NCBI GenBank assembly: GCA_030145015.1
Contig: JAQYWI010000073.1
Location: 1-23,387 of the forward strand
DNA length: 23,387 bases
Reading direction: 5' to 3'
Origin: Desulfobacterales bacterium
GTDB lineage: Bacteria; Desulfobacterota; Desulfobacteria; Desulfobacterales; JAHEIW01
Numbering within the stretch: the stretch's first letter is position 1; each line of letters opens with the position of its first letter. The notes under the pieces were generated by a model, which was not told where the DNA came from, made no database searches, and saw nothing but the letters and a program-made list of their open reading frames with translations. The translations under genes were made by a program, and so were the position numbers. This document shows positions 7,460-16,136 of the stretch, one piece after another.

Positions 7460-8320
7460 ATGGATGAACAGCAAATATAAAAAAAGATTGATCGCATCGA
7501 AGATATTCCGACCCTTCCCACTATCGTCTTCGAATTAAATAAATATCTGCAGGATCCGGACACCTCAATCAAGACGGTTTGTGATACCATCGAGAAAGAT
7601 CAGGCCATTACCTTGAAAATATTAAAGCTGGTGAATTCAGCTTTTTATGGATTTAAAACCAAAATCAGTGATCTGCGTAATGCGATTGTCCTGCTGGGCT
7701 ACAATTCGGTTCGAAACGCCATTGTATCACTTTCGATCATCAATACCTTTTCCAAACGTGTGGCCCTGATGGATTTTGATATCAGCCAGTTCTGGAAACA
7801 CTCCCTTGCAGTCGCGGTTACCAGCAAAAACATTGCGCAGCTTTCAAAAAAAGAATCCCCCGATAATTGTTTCGTCGGGGGCCTGCTGCACGATGTCGGC
7901 AAAGTAATCCTGGCGCAATATTTTCCTGATTTGTTTGAAAAAACCTGGGCGACTCTGCAGAATGAGCATTTATCCTTTTACGAGGCGGAGCAAAAAGAGT
8001 TGCCCATCGACCATACCAAAATTGGTGCCCATCTGGCTACCAAGTGGCAGCTCCCCGTCGGGCTGGTTGAAGCGATTCGATGGCACCATGAGTTTAAGCC
8101 CGATAGCAAGAATGCAAATTTTGTGCAGAATGTTTATCTGGCCAATATCATTGTCAACAGTTACGACATTGATCAGGAGTTGCGGCTCGATCTGGCAAAT
8201 ATACATCCGGATGTGGTCAAATTTATAATGGATATGATGGAAGATGTGGGAGATTGGTATTCCGGTCTGACCGGTGAGATCGAAGCCGCATACGGGTTTT
8301 TCCTGGAAACAGAAGCTTAG
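7460..8320 (+). pseudogene. HDOD-domain signalling protein interrupted by an early in-frame stop
   Basis: HDOD proteins are catalytically dead relatives of HD phosphohydrolases that act in signalling and taxis regulation. A good start (ATG at 7460, AGGAG seven bases upstream) is followed after six codons by TAA at 7478-7480. The same frame then stays open to the stop at 8318-8320. The codons right after the stop read KKIDRIEDIPTLPTIVFEL, the usual start of an HDOD domain. Later landmarks are LKLVNSAFYGF, GLLHDVGKVIL and the AIRWHHEF segment. No ATG, GTG or TTG occurs in frame between the stop and TTG 7613, which would remove the first HDOD helices. It may be a nonsense pseudogene, a sequencing or assembly base error, or use an unusual start such as ATT 7487. 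It converges on uvrA. Confidence 0.75.
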
Positions 8321-8332
8321 GTTTTTCCTAAT

Positions 8333-11152
8333 TTAGAGTACTTCTTTTAAAAACTTGCCGGTATAAGATTTTTTAATTTCAGCGATTTCTTCAGGTGTAC
8401 CGCATCCGACAATATAGCCGCCCTCATCACCGCCCTCCGGCCCCAGATCGATGATATAATCGGCCGTTTTAATGACATCCAAATTATGCTCGATGACAAC
8501 GACCGTATTGCCGTGTTCCACAAGCTGGTTGAGCACATCGAGGAGCTTCTGAATATCATCGGCATGTAATCCGGTGGTGGGCTCGTCCAGAATGTAAATC
8601 GTTTTACCGGTGCCCTTTTTGCTGAGCTCCCTTGAGAGTTTTACCCGTTGCGCTTCGCCTCCGGAAAGCGTTGGGGCCGGTTGACCGATTTGGATATATC
8701 CCAGGCCGACATCGACCAGAGTTTGCAGGATGGATCGTATTTTCCGGATTTTACCAAAAAAATCCAGGGCCTGATTCACGGTCATATCGAGTACTTCTGC
8801 TATCGTTTTGCCTTTATACCGGGTTTCCAGGGTCTCACGATTGTAGCGTCTGCCGTGACAGACATCGCAGGTCACATATACATCGGGTAAGAAGTGCATC
8901 TCTATTTTTATGATGCCATCCCCCTGGCAGGCTTCGCATCGCCCCCCTTTGACATTGAAGCTAAACCGGCCCGGTTTGTATCCGCGTACCCTGGCTTCGG
9001 GAGTCTGTGCAAAGCGTTCGCGGATATGTGTAAAAAGGCCCGTGTAGGTGCCCGGATTGGAGCGCGGTGTTCTTCCGATGGGGCCCTGATCGATGTGGAT
9101 AACCTTATCGGTGTGCTCGGGTCCCAGTATCTGCCTGTGAGCCCCTGCCTGTATCCTGGCATAGTGGAGTTTTTGCATGAGGGCTTTGTAGAGTGTCTCC
9201 AAAACAAGCGTTGATTTCCCTGAACCGGAAACACCGGTAACACAGATGAAGCGACTCAATGGGAATTTAACATCGATATTCTTTAGATTGTTGGCCGATG
9301 CCGCTTCGATAAAAATATGCGGTCCCGGATTTGAACGTCTCATTGGGGGAACGTCGATTCGTTTGCGTCCGCTTAAATACTGACCGGTCAACGACGCCTC
9401 GTGAGCGATCAGTTCTGAAGGGGGGCCGGCGAAAATAATCTCACCACCATTGATGCCTGCTCCGGGGCCCATATCAATTACATAATCCGCGGCGCGAATC
9501 GTCTCCTCATCATGTTCTACGACCAGCACCGTATTGCCAAGATCGCGCATCTGCAAAAGGGTTTCCAGCAGACGCTTATTGTCGCGTCGGTGAAGACCGA
9601 TACTCGGCTCGTCCAATACATAAAGCACACCGGTTAATTTTGATCCGATTTGGGTCGCCAGACGAATACGCTGACTTTCACCGCCTGAAAGGGAATGGGC
9701 GGATCGGTCCAGGGTGAGATAGGAAAGTCCGACATTACCAAGGAAGCCCAGACGTTCAACAATCTCTTTTAGAATGCGTCGTGCGATGATTTCTTTTTTG
9801 CCTTCCAGCCTTAAATCCAGAAAAAAGCCGCGGATTTTCGATACGGAAAAGGCGGTTATCTGCGAAATTGTCAAGCCGCCCACTTTGACGGATCGACTGG
9901 CCTGATTTAATTTTTCGCCATTGCAGTCGGGGCAGGGCTGAAAATTCATATAGCGCCCGATTTCCTCTCGCGACCAGGTCGAATCGGTTTCCCTGTACCG
10001 GCGTTTCAAATTCGAAATCACCCCTTCAAATGGTTTCTGATAACGGATACGCCGATTCGCGCGTTCAAAGTAAAACGTAATCAGCTTATCGCCTGAACCG
10101 AAAAGCAGAACATGTCTGAATTTTTGGGGAAGGTCTTTATAAGCAGTGAAAATATCAACGCCATATTGGGCGGTGAGCGCATCTAAAAACTCTATGAAGT
10201 GTACGCTATTTCGATTGGCCCAGGGGGCTATGGCGCCTTCTCTCAATGAGAGTTCCGGATTCGGAACGATAAGCGCCGGATCAAATTCGATCGTAGATCC
10301 CAGCCCATCACAATGCGGGCAGGCTCCCTGGGGCGAATTAAATGAAAAGCTGGCCGGTGTAAATTCGGGATAACTGATTCCACATTTAGTGCAAGCAGCC
10401 TTTTCGTTAAACAGGATGGAGCCATGCCCCGGGACATCTACCGTAACCAATCCGTGGGATTGAGCCATGGCCAACTCCAATGAATCGGCCAGACGATTTT
10501 TCACCTTTTCTTTAATGATGAGCCGATCGACCACGACCTCGATTGAATGTTTTTTGTTTTTGTCCAGGATACCGACCTCTTCGATATCGGTCATCTTTCG
10601 GTCTACTCGGACCCGGGCAAACCCGTCCTTTTTCAAACGCTTGATAAGCTTTTCATGGGTTCCTTTCTGATCTGAAATTAAAGGAGATAAAATAATAACG
10701 CGGGTGCTTTCTTCCAATGCCATGACATGGTCGACAATCTGATCGAGTGTCTGAGAAGTGATTTTCTGACCGCAGCGGTAACAATGAGGGGTGCCGACCC
10801 GGGCAAACAGCAAACGCAAATAATCATATATTTCGGTAACCGTCCCGACGGTTGAGCGCGGGTTGTGTCCGGCGGTGTTTTGTTCAATGGCAATTGCCGG
10901 TGATAGACCTTCGATCAGATCTACATCGGGTTTTTCCAGGCGTTCTAAAAATTGACGCGCATAGGTGGAAAGCGATTCAACATACCGGCGTTGACCCTCG
11001 GCATAAAGGGTGTCAAAGGCAAGTGTTGATTTGCCCGACCCGGATAGACCCGTGATGACAACCAGTTTGTCGCGTGGCAGTTCGACATCGATATTTTTTA
11101 AATTATGCTGTCTGGCGCCACGGATTATTATTTTTTCAGATATCATTGGCAT
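8333..11152 (-). CDS. uvrA: Excinuclease ABC subunit A
   Basis: UvrA is the damage-recognition ATPase of nucleotide excision repair; it loads UvrB on distorted DNA. The 939-residue protein has both ABC modules. The first P-loop GLSGSGKST is near residue 35 and the second, GVSGSGKST, lies in the C-terminal half. Signatures [12 protein letters not shown] and [11 protein letters not shown] are both present. Zinc fingers appear as CTKC...CPHC and CEAC...CDVC, with an extra CYRC pair near residue 123. Length equals the family norm. Start is ATG at 11152 (a second ATG lies two codons in); no clear Shine-Dalgarno sequence is seen. The stop is 12 bases from the convergent HDOD stop, without a recognisable terminator between them. 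Confidence 0.98.
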   Translation of the reverse strand: MPMISEKIIIRGARQHNLKNIDVELPRDKLVVITGLSGSGKSTLAFDTLYAEGQRRYVESLSTYARQFLERLEKPDVDLIEGLSPAIAIEQNTAGHNPRSTVGTVTEIYDYLRLLFARVGTPHCYRCGQKITSQTLDQIVDHVMALEESTRVIILSPLISDQKGTHEKLIKRLKKDGFARVRVDRKMTDIEEVGILDKNKKHSIEVVVDRLIIKEKVKNRLADSLELAMAQSHGLVTVDVPGHGSILFNEKAACTKCGISYPEFTPASFSFNSPQGACPHCDGLGSTIEFDPALIVPNPELSLREGAIAPWANRNSVHFIEFLDALTAQYGVDIFTAYKDLPQKFRHVLLFGSGDKLITFYFERANRRIRYQKPFEGVISNLKRRYRETDSTWSREEIGRYMNFQPCPDCNGEKLNQASRSVKVGGLTISQITAFSVSKIRGFFLDLRLEGKKEIIARRILKEIVERLGFLGNVGLSYLTLDRSAHSLSGGESQRIRLATQIGSKLTGVLYVLDEPSIGLHRRDNKRLLETLLQMRDLGNTVLVVEHDEETIRAADYVIDMGPGAGINGGEIIFAGPPSELIAHEASLTGQYLSGRKRIDVPPMRRSNPGPHIFIEAASANNLKNIDVKFPLSRFICVTGVSGSGKSTLVLETLYKALMQKLHYARIQAGAHRQILGPEHTDKVIHIDQGPIGRTPRSNPGTYTGLFTHIRERFAQTPEARVRGYKPGRFSFNVKGGRCEACQGDGIIKIEMHFLPDVYVTCDVCHGRRYNRETLETRYKGKTIAEVLDMTVNQALDFFGKIRKIRSILQTLVDVGLGYIQIGQPAPTLSGGEAQRVKLSRELSKKGTGKTIYILDEPTTGLHADDIQKLLDVLNQLVEHGNTVVVIEHNLDVIKTADYIIDLGPEGGDEGGYIVGCGTPEEIAEIKKSYTGKFLKEVL

Positions 11153-11657
11153 TTATTTTTAGTCTTGAGTTTACAGGTCACAAAAAAAAAATTCAAACAA
11201 ATTTTTATGAGTGGCTGTTAAGCCTTGATAGTTCTATGTTTAGGCGTTTTTTAAAAAATTTATTTTATTTTTTCAAAAATCAAAGATAATTTACGAAAAT
11301 GGGAGTTTTTAACAGAAAACTTGCTTGTTTATAACTTTACACATAAGATGGATATGCTTAAAATACTTAAACATATGTCTCTTTCAGAAAAGGTCGTATT
11401 TAAAGATACTTGTCGATGGTTGTGAATTTACTCAAGTAAAAACAGCTATATATAGATTGTTCAAAACAACTTTGAAATGCAATCTAAAACCGCCTTTATC
11501 AGGTTTGACTGAATCTATCTCATGCTTTAAACAAGCTCCTGTTTTTCAAGTTTTTCGATAATCAATATTAAACCTTCCAAACCGTTTAGCTTCGTAATTT
11601 ATTTCAAAAAATTTCTTCTAAAACTGTGCCGTTACTGTATTTGTATTAAGACGTATC
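11153..11657. other. AT-rich 505-bp gap between divergent uvrA and dnaA
   Basis: No convincing gene is seen. The stretch is very rich in A and T, with A9 and T-runs near 11180-11280. One near-match to a DnaA box (CTTTACACA, 11335-11343) differs from TTWTNCACA at the first base. It must hold the promoters of uvrA and of the dnaA homologue, but no -35/-10 pair stands out. Short open frames on the + strand here have no ribosome-binding site or recognisable content. Confidence 0.6.
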
Positions 11658-13013
11658 ATGCAAAAGCCGATGGAAGCTGTCTGGAAAAATATTAAGTCTG
11701 CGATCAGGGGTCGGATTCCCGAACACAGTTTTCAAATGTGGATCGATCCTTTGGAATTGGAAAAAGGCGCCGATGATAATTGGACCCTGATATGCCCGAA
11801 TTTCTTTTCTAAAAAACGAGTGCACGATCTTTATGGTGAATTGATCACAGCAGAACTTAACCAACAACTCGGTGAGACCTGCAACCTATCTTTTGCCGTT
11901 GGCGGTAAAAGCAAACCATCCGCGCAACCTAAAAAACGCCATAACAATCAGCTACCGCTTCTAAACGATTCTATTCGTCCGTACAGGGGACGATTTTTTA
12001 GAAAGGATTTCACCTTTGATGATTTCGTAGTGGGTGCCGGCAATGATTTTGCCTATTCAGCCTCGCTTTCGGTGGCTTCAGGTAGCGAACGCAAGCAAAA
12101 TGCGTTAATGCTGCTTTCCAAGACCGGCATGGGCAAAAGCCATCTTTCCCAGGCTATCGGGCATCATGTCTTGTCACAATATCCTGATGAACGTGTCTAT
12201 TATATTACTGCTGAAGACTTCAGCAATGAGATGGTGCAGGCCTTTCGTCAGGGTTCGATTGCCAAATTTAAGGGAAAATACAGAAACTATTGCGACGTCT
12301 TGCTGCTTGAAGATATCCATTATCTTAGCGGCAAAGAAAGAACCCAGGTAGAGCTGGCATTGACGTTGGACTCTCTGTTTGAAGCCGGCAAGCGAATTAT
12401 TTTCTCGAGTTGTTACCTGCCCGGCGATATTCCAAAATTAAATGATAAATTAAGATCGCGTCTGTCCTGCAGTCTGATTTCCAACATTGAGCCGCCGAAT
12501 TTCAGGACCCGGGTGCGAATCCTGCAAAAAAAAGCACTCATCAACCGGTATCATATGCCCGACGATGTCATCAGCTATCTGGCCAGCGAGTTGACCGAGG
12601 ACGTCAGGCAGCTTGAAAGCGGTCTCAATGGTGTTGCTGCCAAATCCTCTCTGTTGGGTGCTGCGATTGATCTGAGTCTGGCAGAAAGCGTCGTCAAAAA
12701 CATAGTTCGTCAGCGCAAAATGATAACCATTGATCTCATCAAGAAATTGGTTTGCAAATATTATAATTGTTCAATAAAAGATGTTGTTTCACGTTCTCGC
12801 AAACGAAATTTTGTCAGGCCCAGACAAATGGCGATTTATTTATCGCGTCGTTACACAGATGCCCCTCTCCAGAGTATCGGCAAGGCCTTCAACCGATACC
12901 ATGCCACGGCCCTCCATTCTATTCACTGTATTGAACGGGGATTAAAAGAGAATAGTTCGATTCAGAAGCAGGTCGATTTTTTTCATCAGAAGTTAGAATC
13001 TGGAAGATTCTAA
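11658..13013 (+). CDS. dnaA: DnaA homologue with divergent nucleotide- and DNA-recognition motifs
   Basis: This is a full-length (451-residue) DnaA-type initiator: domain I (WKNIKSAIRGRIPEHSFQMW) at the start, a short linker, an AAA+ module and a C-terminal box-binding domain. Several motifs differ from the norm. Walker A reads SKTGMGKS (154-161), with Ser for the first Gly. Walker B reads LLLEDI, with Glu for the first Asp. The box-binding signature, normally GGRDHTTV, reads NRYHATA (412-418), with one Gly missing and Asp to Tyr and Thr to Ala at base-contacting positions. The basic loop VRPRQMA and sensor II VRQLES are kept. There is no dnaN or recF neighbour. It may be a paralogue or a lineage-specific initiator. 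The Shine-Dalgarno sequence is weak. Confidence 0.88.
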   Translation: MQKPMEAVWKNIKSAIRGRIPEHSFQMWIDPLELEKGADDNWTLICPNFFSKKRVHDLYGELITAELNQQLGETCNLSFAVGGKSKPSAQPKKRHNNQLPLLNDSIRPYRGRFFRKDFTFDDFVVGAGNDFAYSASLSVASGSERKQNALMLLSKTGMGKSHLSQAIGHHVLSQYPDERVYYITAEDFSNEMVQAFRQGSIAKFKGKYRNYCDVLLLEDIHYLSGKERTQVELALTLDSLFEAGKRIIFSSCYLPGDIPKLNDKLRSRLSCSLISNIEPPNFRTRVRILQKKALINRYHMPDDVISYLASELTEDVRQLESGLNGVAAKSSLLGAAIDLSLAESVVKNIVRQRKMITIDLIKKLVCKYYNCSIKDVVSRSRKRNFVRPRQMAIYLSRRYTDAPLQSIGKAFNRYHATALHSIHCIERGLKENSSIQKQVDFFHQKLESGRF

Positions 13014-13020
13014 AAACCAT

Positions 13021-13164
13021 CTAAAAATAAGTGACTAAAGTGAACTAAAGTTGGAAGTGCCTAATTTCGTGGTGTCGCTACGCTCTATCTTTTTCTATAT
13101 TTAAATGACAGAATTCCTTAACTCTAGGCACTTTAGCTCACTTTAGGCATTTTAGGCACTTATT
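13021..13164 (+). repeat. Palindromic intergenic repeat, family B copy 2
   Basis: This fills the convergent gap between the dnaA homologue (stop at 13013) and suhB (stop at 13166). The left arm has GTGACTAAA, GTGAACTAAAG and AAGTGCCTAA. The right arm is GGCACTTTAGCTCACTTTAG and GCATTTTAGGCACTTA. The middle contains GGTGTCGCTACGCTC then ATCTTTTT, and ACAGAATTCCTTAACT, both shared with copy 3. It could act as a bidirectional transcription stop or RNA-stabilising hairpin; that is inference. Confidence 0.85.
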
Positions 13165-13165
13165 G

Positions 13166-13960
13166 TTAAGATAGGCCCTCATCTTTTAGCGCCAGCAACG
13201 ACAGCATCTCCTGGTGGATTTTGCCATTGGTGACCAGGATTTCTTTTTGATCAACCGTAAATGACTTGTTTGAAAAAGTGGTAATGACTGCTTCGGCTTC
13301 TGTCGCAATCACTGCGCCGGCGGCTGTATCCCACGGGTTAAGGTTCTGTTCCCAGAATCCGTCGAATCGCCCGCATGCCACGTAGCAAAGGTCAAGGGCC
13401 GCAGAACCGAGCCGGCGAACTCCCTGGGATGCGTTCTGGCAAACCGTGAATCGCCTCATCAAAGGTTCGCTGACCTCGCAGAAGTTATAGGGGAATCCGG
13501 TTACCAGCAGGCTTTCGTTGACAGATTGCGTGGATGACACTTTGATGGGTTTGCCATTCAACTGCGCTCCTTGGCCGGATATCGCTGAGAAAAGCTCGCC
13601 ATCCATGGGGTTGAGTACCAGCCCAAGAACAATTTCCGCATCTATGGTTAAGGCGATCGAAATCGCGAAAATAGGCAGCTGATGCGCAAAATTGGTTGTT
13701 CCATCAAGCGGATCAATCAGCCACCGATATTCTCCCGTTCCTTCACTTGCGCCACTTTCCTCGGCTAAAATGGCATGGTCCGGAAATGTTTCCCGAATTG
13801 TCGTTATAATTTTCTTTTCGGATTCGGTATCCGCCTCGGTAAGCAGATTGAAGGCTCCTTTTTTATCAATCTGAGATATATTGCCGAACCGATCGCGTAC
13901 CACCCGGGCACCCGCATAAGCCGCTGCAAGGCCCACTCTTTTTGCGTGTTCAAGATCCAT
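13166..13960 (-). CDS. suhB: Inositol-1-monophosphatase family protein
   Basis: This 264-residue protein belongs to the lithium-sensitive, magnesium-dependent phosphatase family. Metal-binding motifs are all present: EES at residues 67-69, WLIDPLDGTTNFAH at 80-93 and NPWDTAAG near 212. Substrates in this family include inositol monophosphate, and E. coli SuhB also has a role in rRNA transcription; which applies here is not known. ATG at 13960 is preceded by AAGGGAAT as ribosome-binding site, itself next to an inverted-repeat element (13975-14092). It is the last gene of the leftward series after hflX and ends within a few bases of a family B palindrome. Confidence 0.92.
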   Translation of the reverse strand: MDLEHAKRVGLAAAYAGARVVRDRFGNISQIDKKGAFNLLTEADTESEKKIITTIRETFPDHAILAEESGASEGTGEYRWLIDPLDGTTNFAHQLPIFAISIALTIDAEIVLGLVLNPMDGELFSAISGQGAQLNGKPIKVSSTQSVNESLLVTGFPYNFCEVSEPLMRRFTVCQNASQGVRRLGSAALDLCYVACGRFDGFWEQNLNPWDTAAGAVIATEAEAVITTFSNKSFTVDQKEILVTNGKIHQEMLSLLALKDEGLS

Positions 13961-13974
13961 AAGGATTCCCTTCT

Positions 13975-14092
13975 AAACTGAGCGATTGCCGATCTTACCG
14001 CATCTACTGCGTCAGATGCCGTCCCGCATAGTTAACTATAGCGGTACGACATCTTCCTTGTAGCTGCAGCAACCTCAACAATCGCTCAATTT
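13975..14092 (-). repeat. Small element with 14-base terminal inverted repeats
   Basis: AAACTGAGCGATTG (13975-13988) is inverted at 14079-14092 with one mismatch. The middle can also pair with itself around the perfect 12-base palindrome ATAGTTAACTAT at about 14028-14039, flanked by GATGCCGTCCCGC and GCGGTACGACATC. It lies between hflX and suhB, starting a few bases upstream of the suhB ribosome-binding site. It codes for nothing and looks like a MITE or other non-autonomous palindromic unit. Confidence 0.7.
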
Positions 14093-14138
14093 AGATTTTA
14101 AAGTTGATGTTCAAACTAAAAAAACAACGGACAACTAT

Positions 14139-15773
14139 CTACGGACGACGGACCTTCTCAATGACCGTTTCCATCTGCTCGATTAGAGGCAGCAGGGTCG
14201 ATTTGTCTTTTGCCGAGACCGCAGTTCCCCTGAGCGCTCGATTTATTTTTTGAATGGCAACCGGATTTACACGATCCATTTTGTTGAGCACTCGAATGGA
14301 AGCGGTGTGCTGTAAATTAAGATCGGAAAGAATTGCTTCAACCGATTCGATTTGAGCTGAATACTGCGGATTGCTGATATCGATAACGTGGAGCAAAAGA
14401 TCGGCATTCTCAAGCTCTTCGAGGGTTGCTCGAAAAGCAACCAGGAGATCGGTGGGGAGGTCTTTAATAAATCCGACCGTATCGGTGATGATGACCTCGG
14501 TATCTCGCGGAAATTTTAGGCGGCGGCTGGAAGGATCCAGGGTTGCAAACAGCCGGCTTTCCGCCAGAACGTGGCTCTTGGTCAACGTGTTCAGCAAGGT
14601 GGACTTGCCGGCATTGGTATAACCAATTATAGAAATAACGGACAATCCCTTTTTTTGCCGCAGTGCTCTTTGCTGTTTGCGTTGTTTGCGTACCGCCAAT
14701 AACTCCTTTTCAAGCCGTACAATGCGATCTCGAGCCTGCCGCCGATTGATTTCCAGTTTTGTTTCGCCCGGACCCCGGCCCCCAATTCCGCCGGTTAAGC
14801 GTGACATGGCCGTGTTTTTAAGAATCAAACGTGGCAGCAAATACTTCAACTGAGCCAGCTCGACCTGTAATTTGCCTTCTCGTGTTTGGGCGCGTTGTGC
14901 GAAAATATCCAAAATTAATTGAGTTCGGTCGATGACCTTCAGCTCGATTTGATCGGTAATGGACCGTATCTGGGAAGGGCTTAATTCCTGGTTAAATATG
15001 ATAACGGTTGCTGCCTCCTGCAGCGCCAGGATGGCCAGATCCTGCAGTTTTCCGGGACCGATGAAAAATTTGACCTTATTGCGGCTGCGTTGCTGCGAGA
15101 CGGTACCGACGACTTTGATGCCACTGGATTTTGCCAGTGATTTCAACTCCGCTAGGGGTTCTCCGGCGTCTTGCTTTGAACTTGAGGATACGTCCACCAG
15201 CAATGCCCTCTCCATACCGGAATCTGCTGTGTGCCCTTTGCTTACGCGTGCGAGTTCGTCTTCCAACGCCTGGATCATTGCCAAACAGTCAATATCCAGT
15301 TGAGAGGGCGGAAGCGGAGGCAGGATCTGATAAGGGTTGCCAACAGATGATTTCGGCAGAATGTGACCCACATAAACCCTTTCGGGCATTCCCTTTTCAG
15401 CATTTACCACAACTGCCATCATGTCAAGTCTCAACAAAGCCAAGTCGGTAAGATCGTCATTGGTCAGGGGTTCCTTCGTCAAATGCGTGTGAATACAGCG
15501 TAACCCGCTCAAGCGTCCTGGGGCGGCACGGTATTCACTGATTGGGGGAATGACAATTTTCCTGCTGTCACCCACAATTACAGACGCGACCTTGCCCTGA
15601 CGATTGACCAGCAGACCAATCTGGCGGCGGATTTCATGGGATAGCATACTCAGATCACGTGTCAGCTCATGGCTGATTAGAAACTTGGGTTGAATGCGTC
15701 GGCGGTAGAAATTTTCAAGCCGTCGGATTTGATTCGCCTTAAGACCGGCGGTATTTCCAAAAAGTTTTTTCAT
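14139..15773 (-). CDS. hflX: GTPase HflX with a long N-terminal extension
   Basis: HflX is a ribosome-associated GTPase that splits stalled or heat-damaged ribosomes. The HflX core is clear: FIGPGKLQDL, the GGRGPGETKLE motif, then the G domain with G1 GYTNAGKST (about residues 384-392), G3 DTVGF, G4 NKMD and G5 SAKD. The protein (544 residues from the ATG at 15773) is about 120 residues longer than E. coli HflX. The extra N-terminal region, residues 1 to about 160, contains IHTHLTKEPLTNDDL, which resembles a JAMM/MPN metal site. A TTG at 15785 would add four residues; GGA seven bases before the ATG favours the ATG. It is part of the leftward series between dnaB and suhB. Confidence 0.93.
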   Translation of the reverse strand: MKKLFGNTAGLKANQIRRLENFYRRRIQPKFLISHELTRDLSMLSHEIRRQIGLLVNRQGKVASVIVGDSRKIVIPPISEYRAAPGRLSGLRCIHTHLTKEPLTNDDLTDLALLRLDMMAVVVNAEKGMPERVYVGHILPKSSVGNPYQILPPLPPSQLDIDCLAMIQALEDELARVSKGHTADSGMERALLVDVSSSSKQDAGEPLAELKSLAKSSGIKVVGTVSQQRSRNKVKFFIGPGKLQDLAILALQEAATVIIFNQELSPSQIRSITDQIELKVIDRTQLILDIFAQRAQTREGKLQVELAQLKYLLPRLILKNTAMSRLTGGIGGRGPGETKLEINRRQARDRIVRLEKELLAVRKQRKQQRALRQKKGLSVISIIGYTNAGKSTLLNTLTKSHVLAESRLFATLDPSSRRLKFPRDTEVIITDTVGFIKDLPTDLLVAFRATLEELENADLLLHVIDISNPQYSAQIESVEAILSDLNLQHTASIRVLNKMDRVNPVAIQKINRALRGTAVSAKDKSTLLPLIEQMETVIEKVRRP

Positions 15774-15864
15774 CGCATTATCCAAGCCAGATAATAAGCC
15801 AGTTCGATATCGGTTGCAAGTCTAGGGGATTGAAGTACCGATTTTGGAAGTGACATGACAATAG

Positions 15865-15893
15865 AAGCGATCTCAAAAAAGCAGATCGCTTTT
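15865..15893. other. Nine-base-pair hairpin upstream of hflX
   Basis: AAGCGATCT (15865-15873) pairs with AGATCGCTT (15883-15891) around the nine-base loop CAAAAAAGC. Only a short T-run follows on the + strand and none on the - strand, so it is not a convincing terminator. It lies in the 363-bp gap between dnaB and hflX, next to a family B palindrome. Confidence 0.45.
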
Positions 15894-15899
15894 AAAATG

Positions 15900-16112
15900 G
15901 ATGCCTAAAGTGAACTAAAATGAGCTAAAGTGCCTAAAGTTTTGGTGTCGCTACGCTCCATCTTTTTTATAAAAATGATCGTTCGACCCTGTCGATAGAC
16001 CCTGTCGTTCGACCCTGTCGATAGACCCTGAGGCTCTCGAAGGGAGGCTCTCGACGGGCAGAATTCCTTAACTTTAGTCACTTTAGATCACCTGGAACTT
16101 TAGCGCACTTTC
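15900..16112 (-). repeat. Palindromic intergenic repeat, family B copy 3, carrying an insertion
   Basis: The left arm consists of TGCCTAAAG, TGAACTAAAA, TGAGCTAAAG and TGCCTAAAG (15902-15939). The right arm is ACTTTAGTCACTTTAGATCA followed by CTTTAGCGCACTTT (to 16111). GGTGTCGCTACGCTC, ATCTTTTT and CAGAATTCCTTAACT match copy 2 in order. Between ATGA and CAGAATTCC about 80 bases are inserted (15979-16058) that copy 2 lacks. The element lies just after the dnaB stop (16137), between dnaB and hflX in the same leftward series. Confidence 0.85.
15981..16058. repeat. Tandem 13-mers and 14-mers inserted in family B copy 3
   Basis: Four 13-base units alternate GTTCGACCCTGTC and GATAGACCCTGTC (15981-16032; the last ends in GAG). 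Then come GCTCTCGAAGGGAG and a shortened GCTCTCGACGGG (16033-16058). The motifs resemble the TTCGACAGGCTCAGGG-type dispersed repeats common in many proteobacterial genomes. Confidence 0.85.
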
Positions 16113-16136
16113 CTCAAAGCATTTTTAAGATAGCTT

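Noticed and set aside
11325..11561. Open frame of 78 codons in the gap before the dnaA homologue
   Set aside because: No ribosome-binding site, no recognisable motif, and composition typical of AT-rich non-coding DNA.
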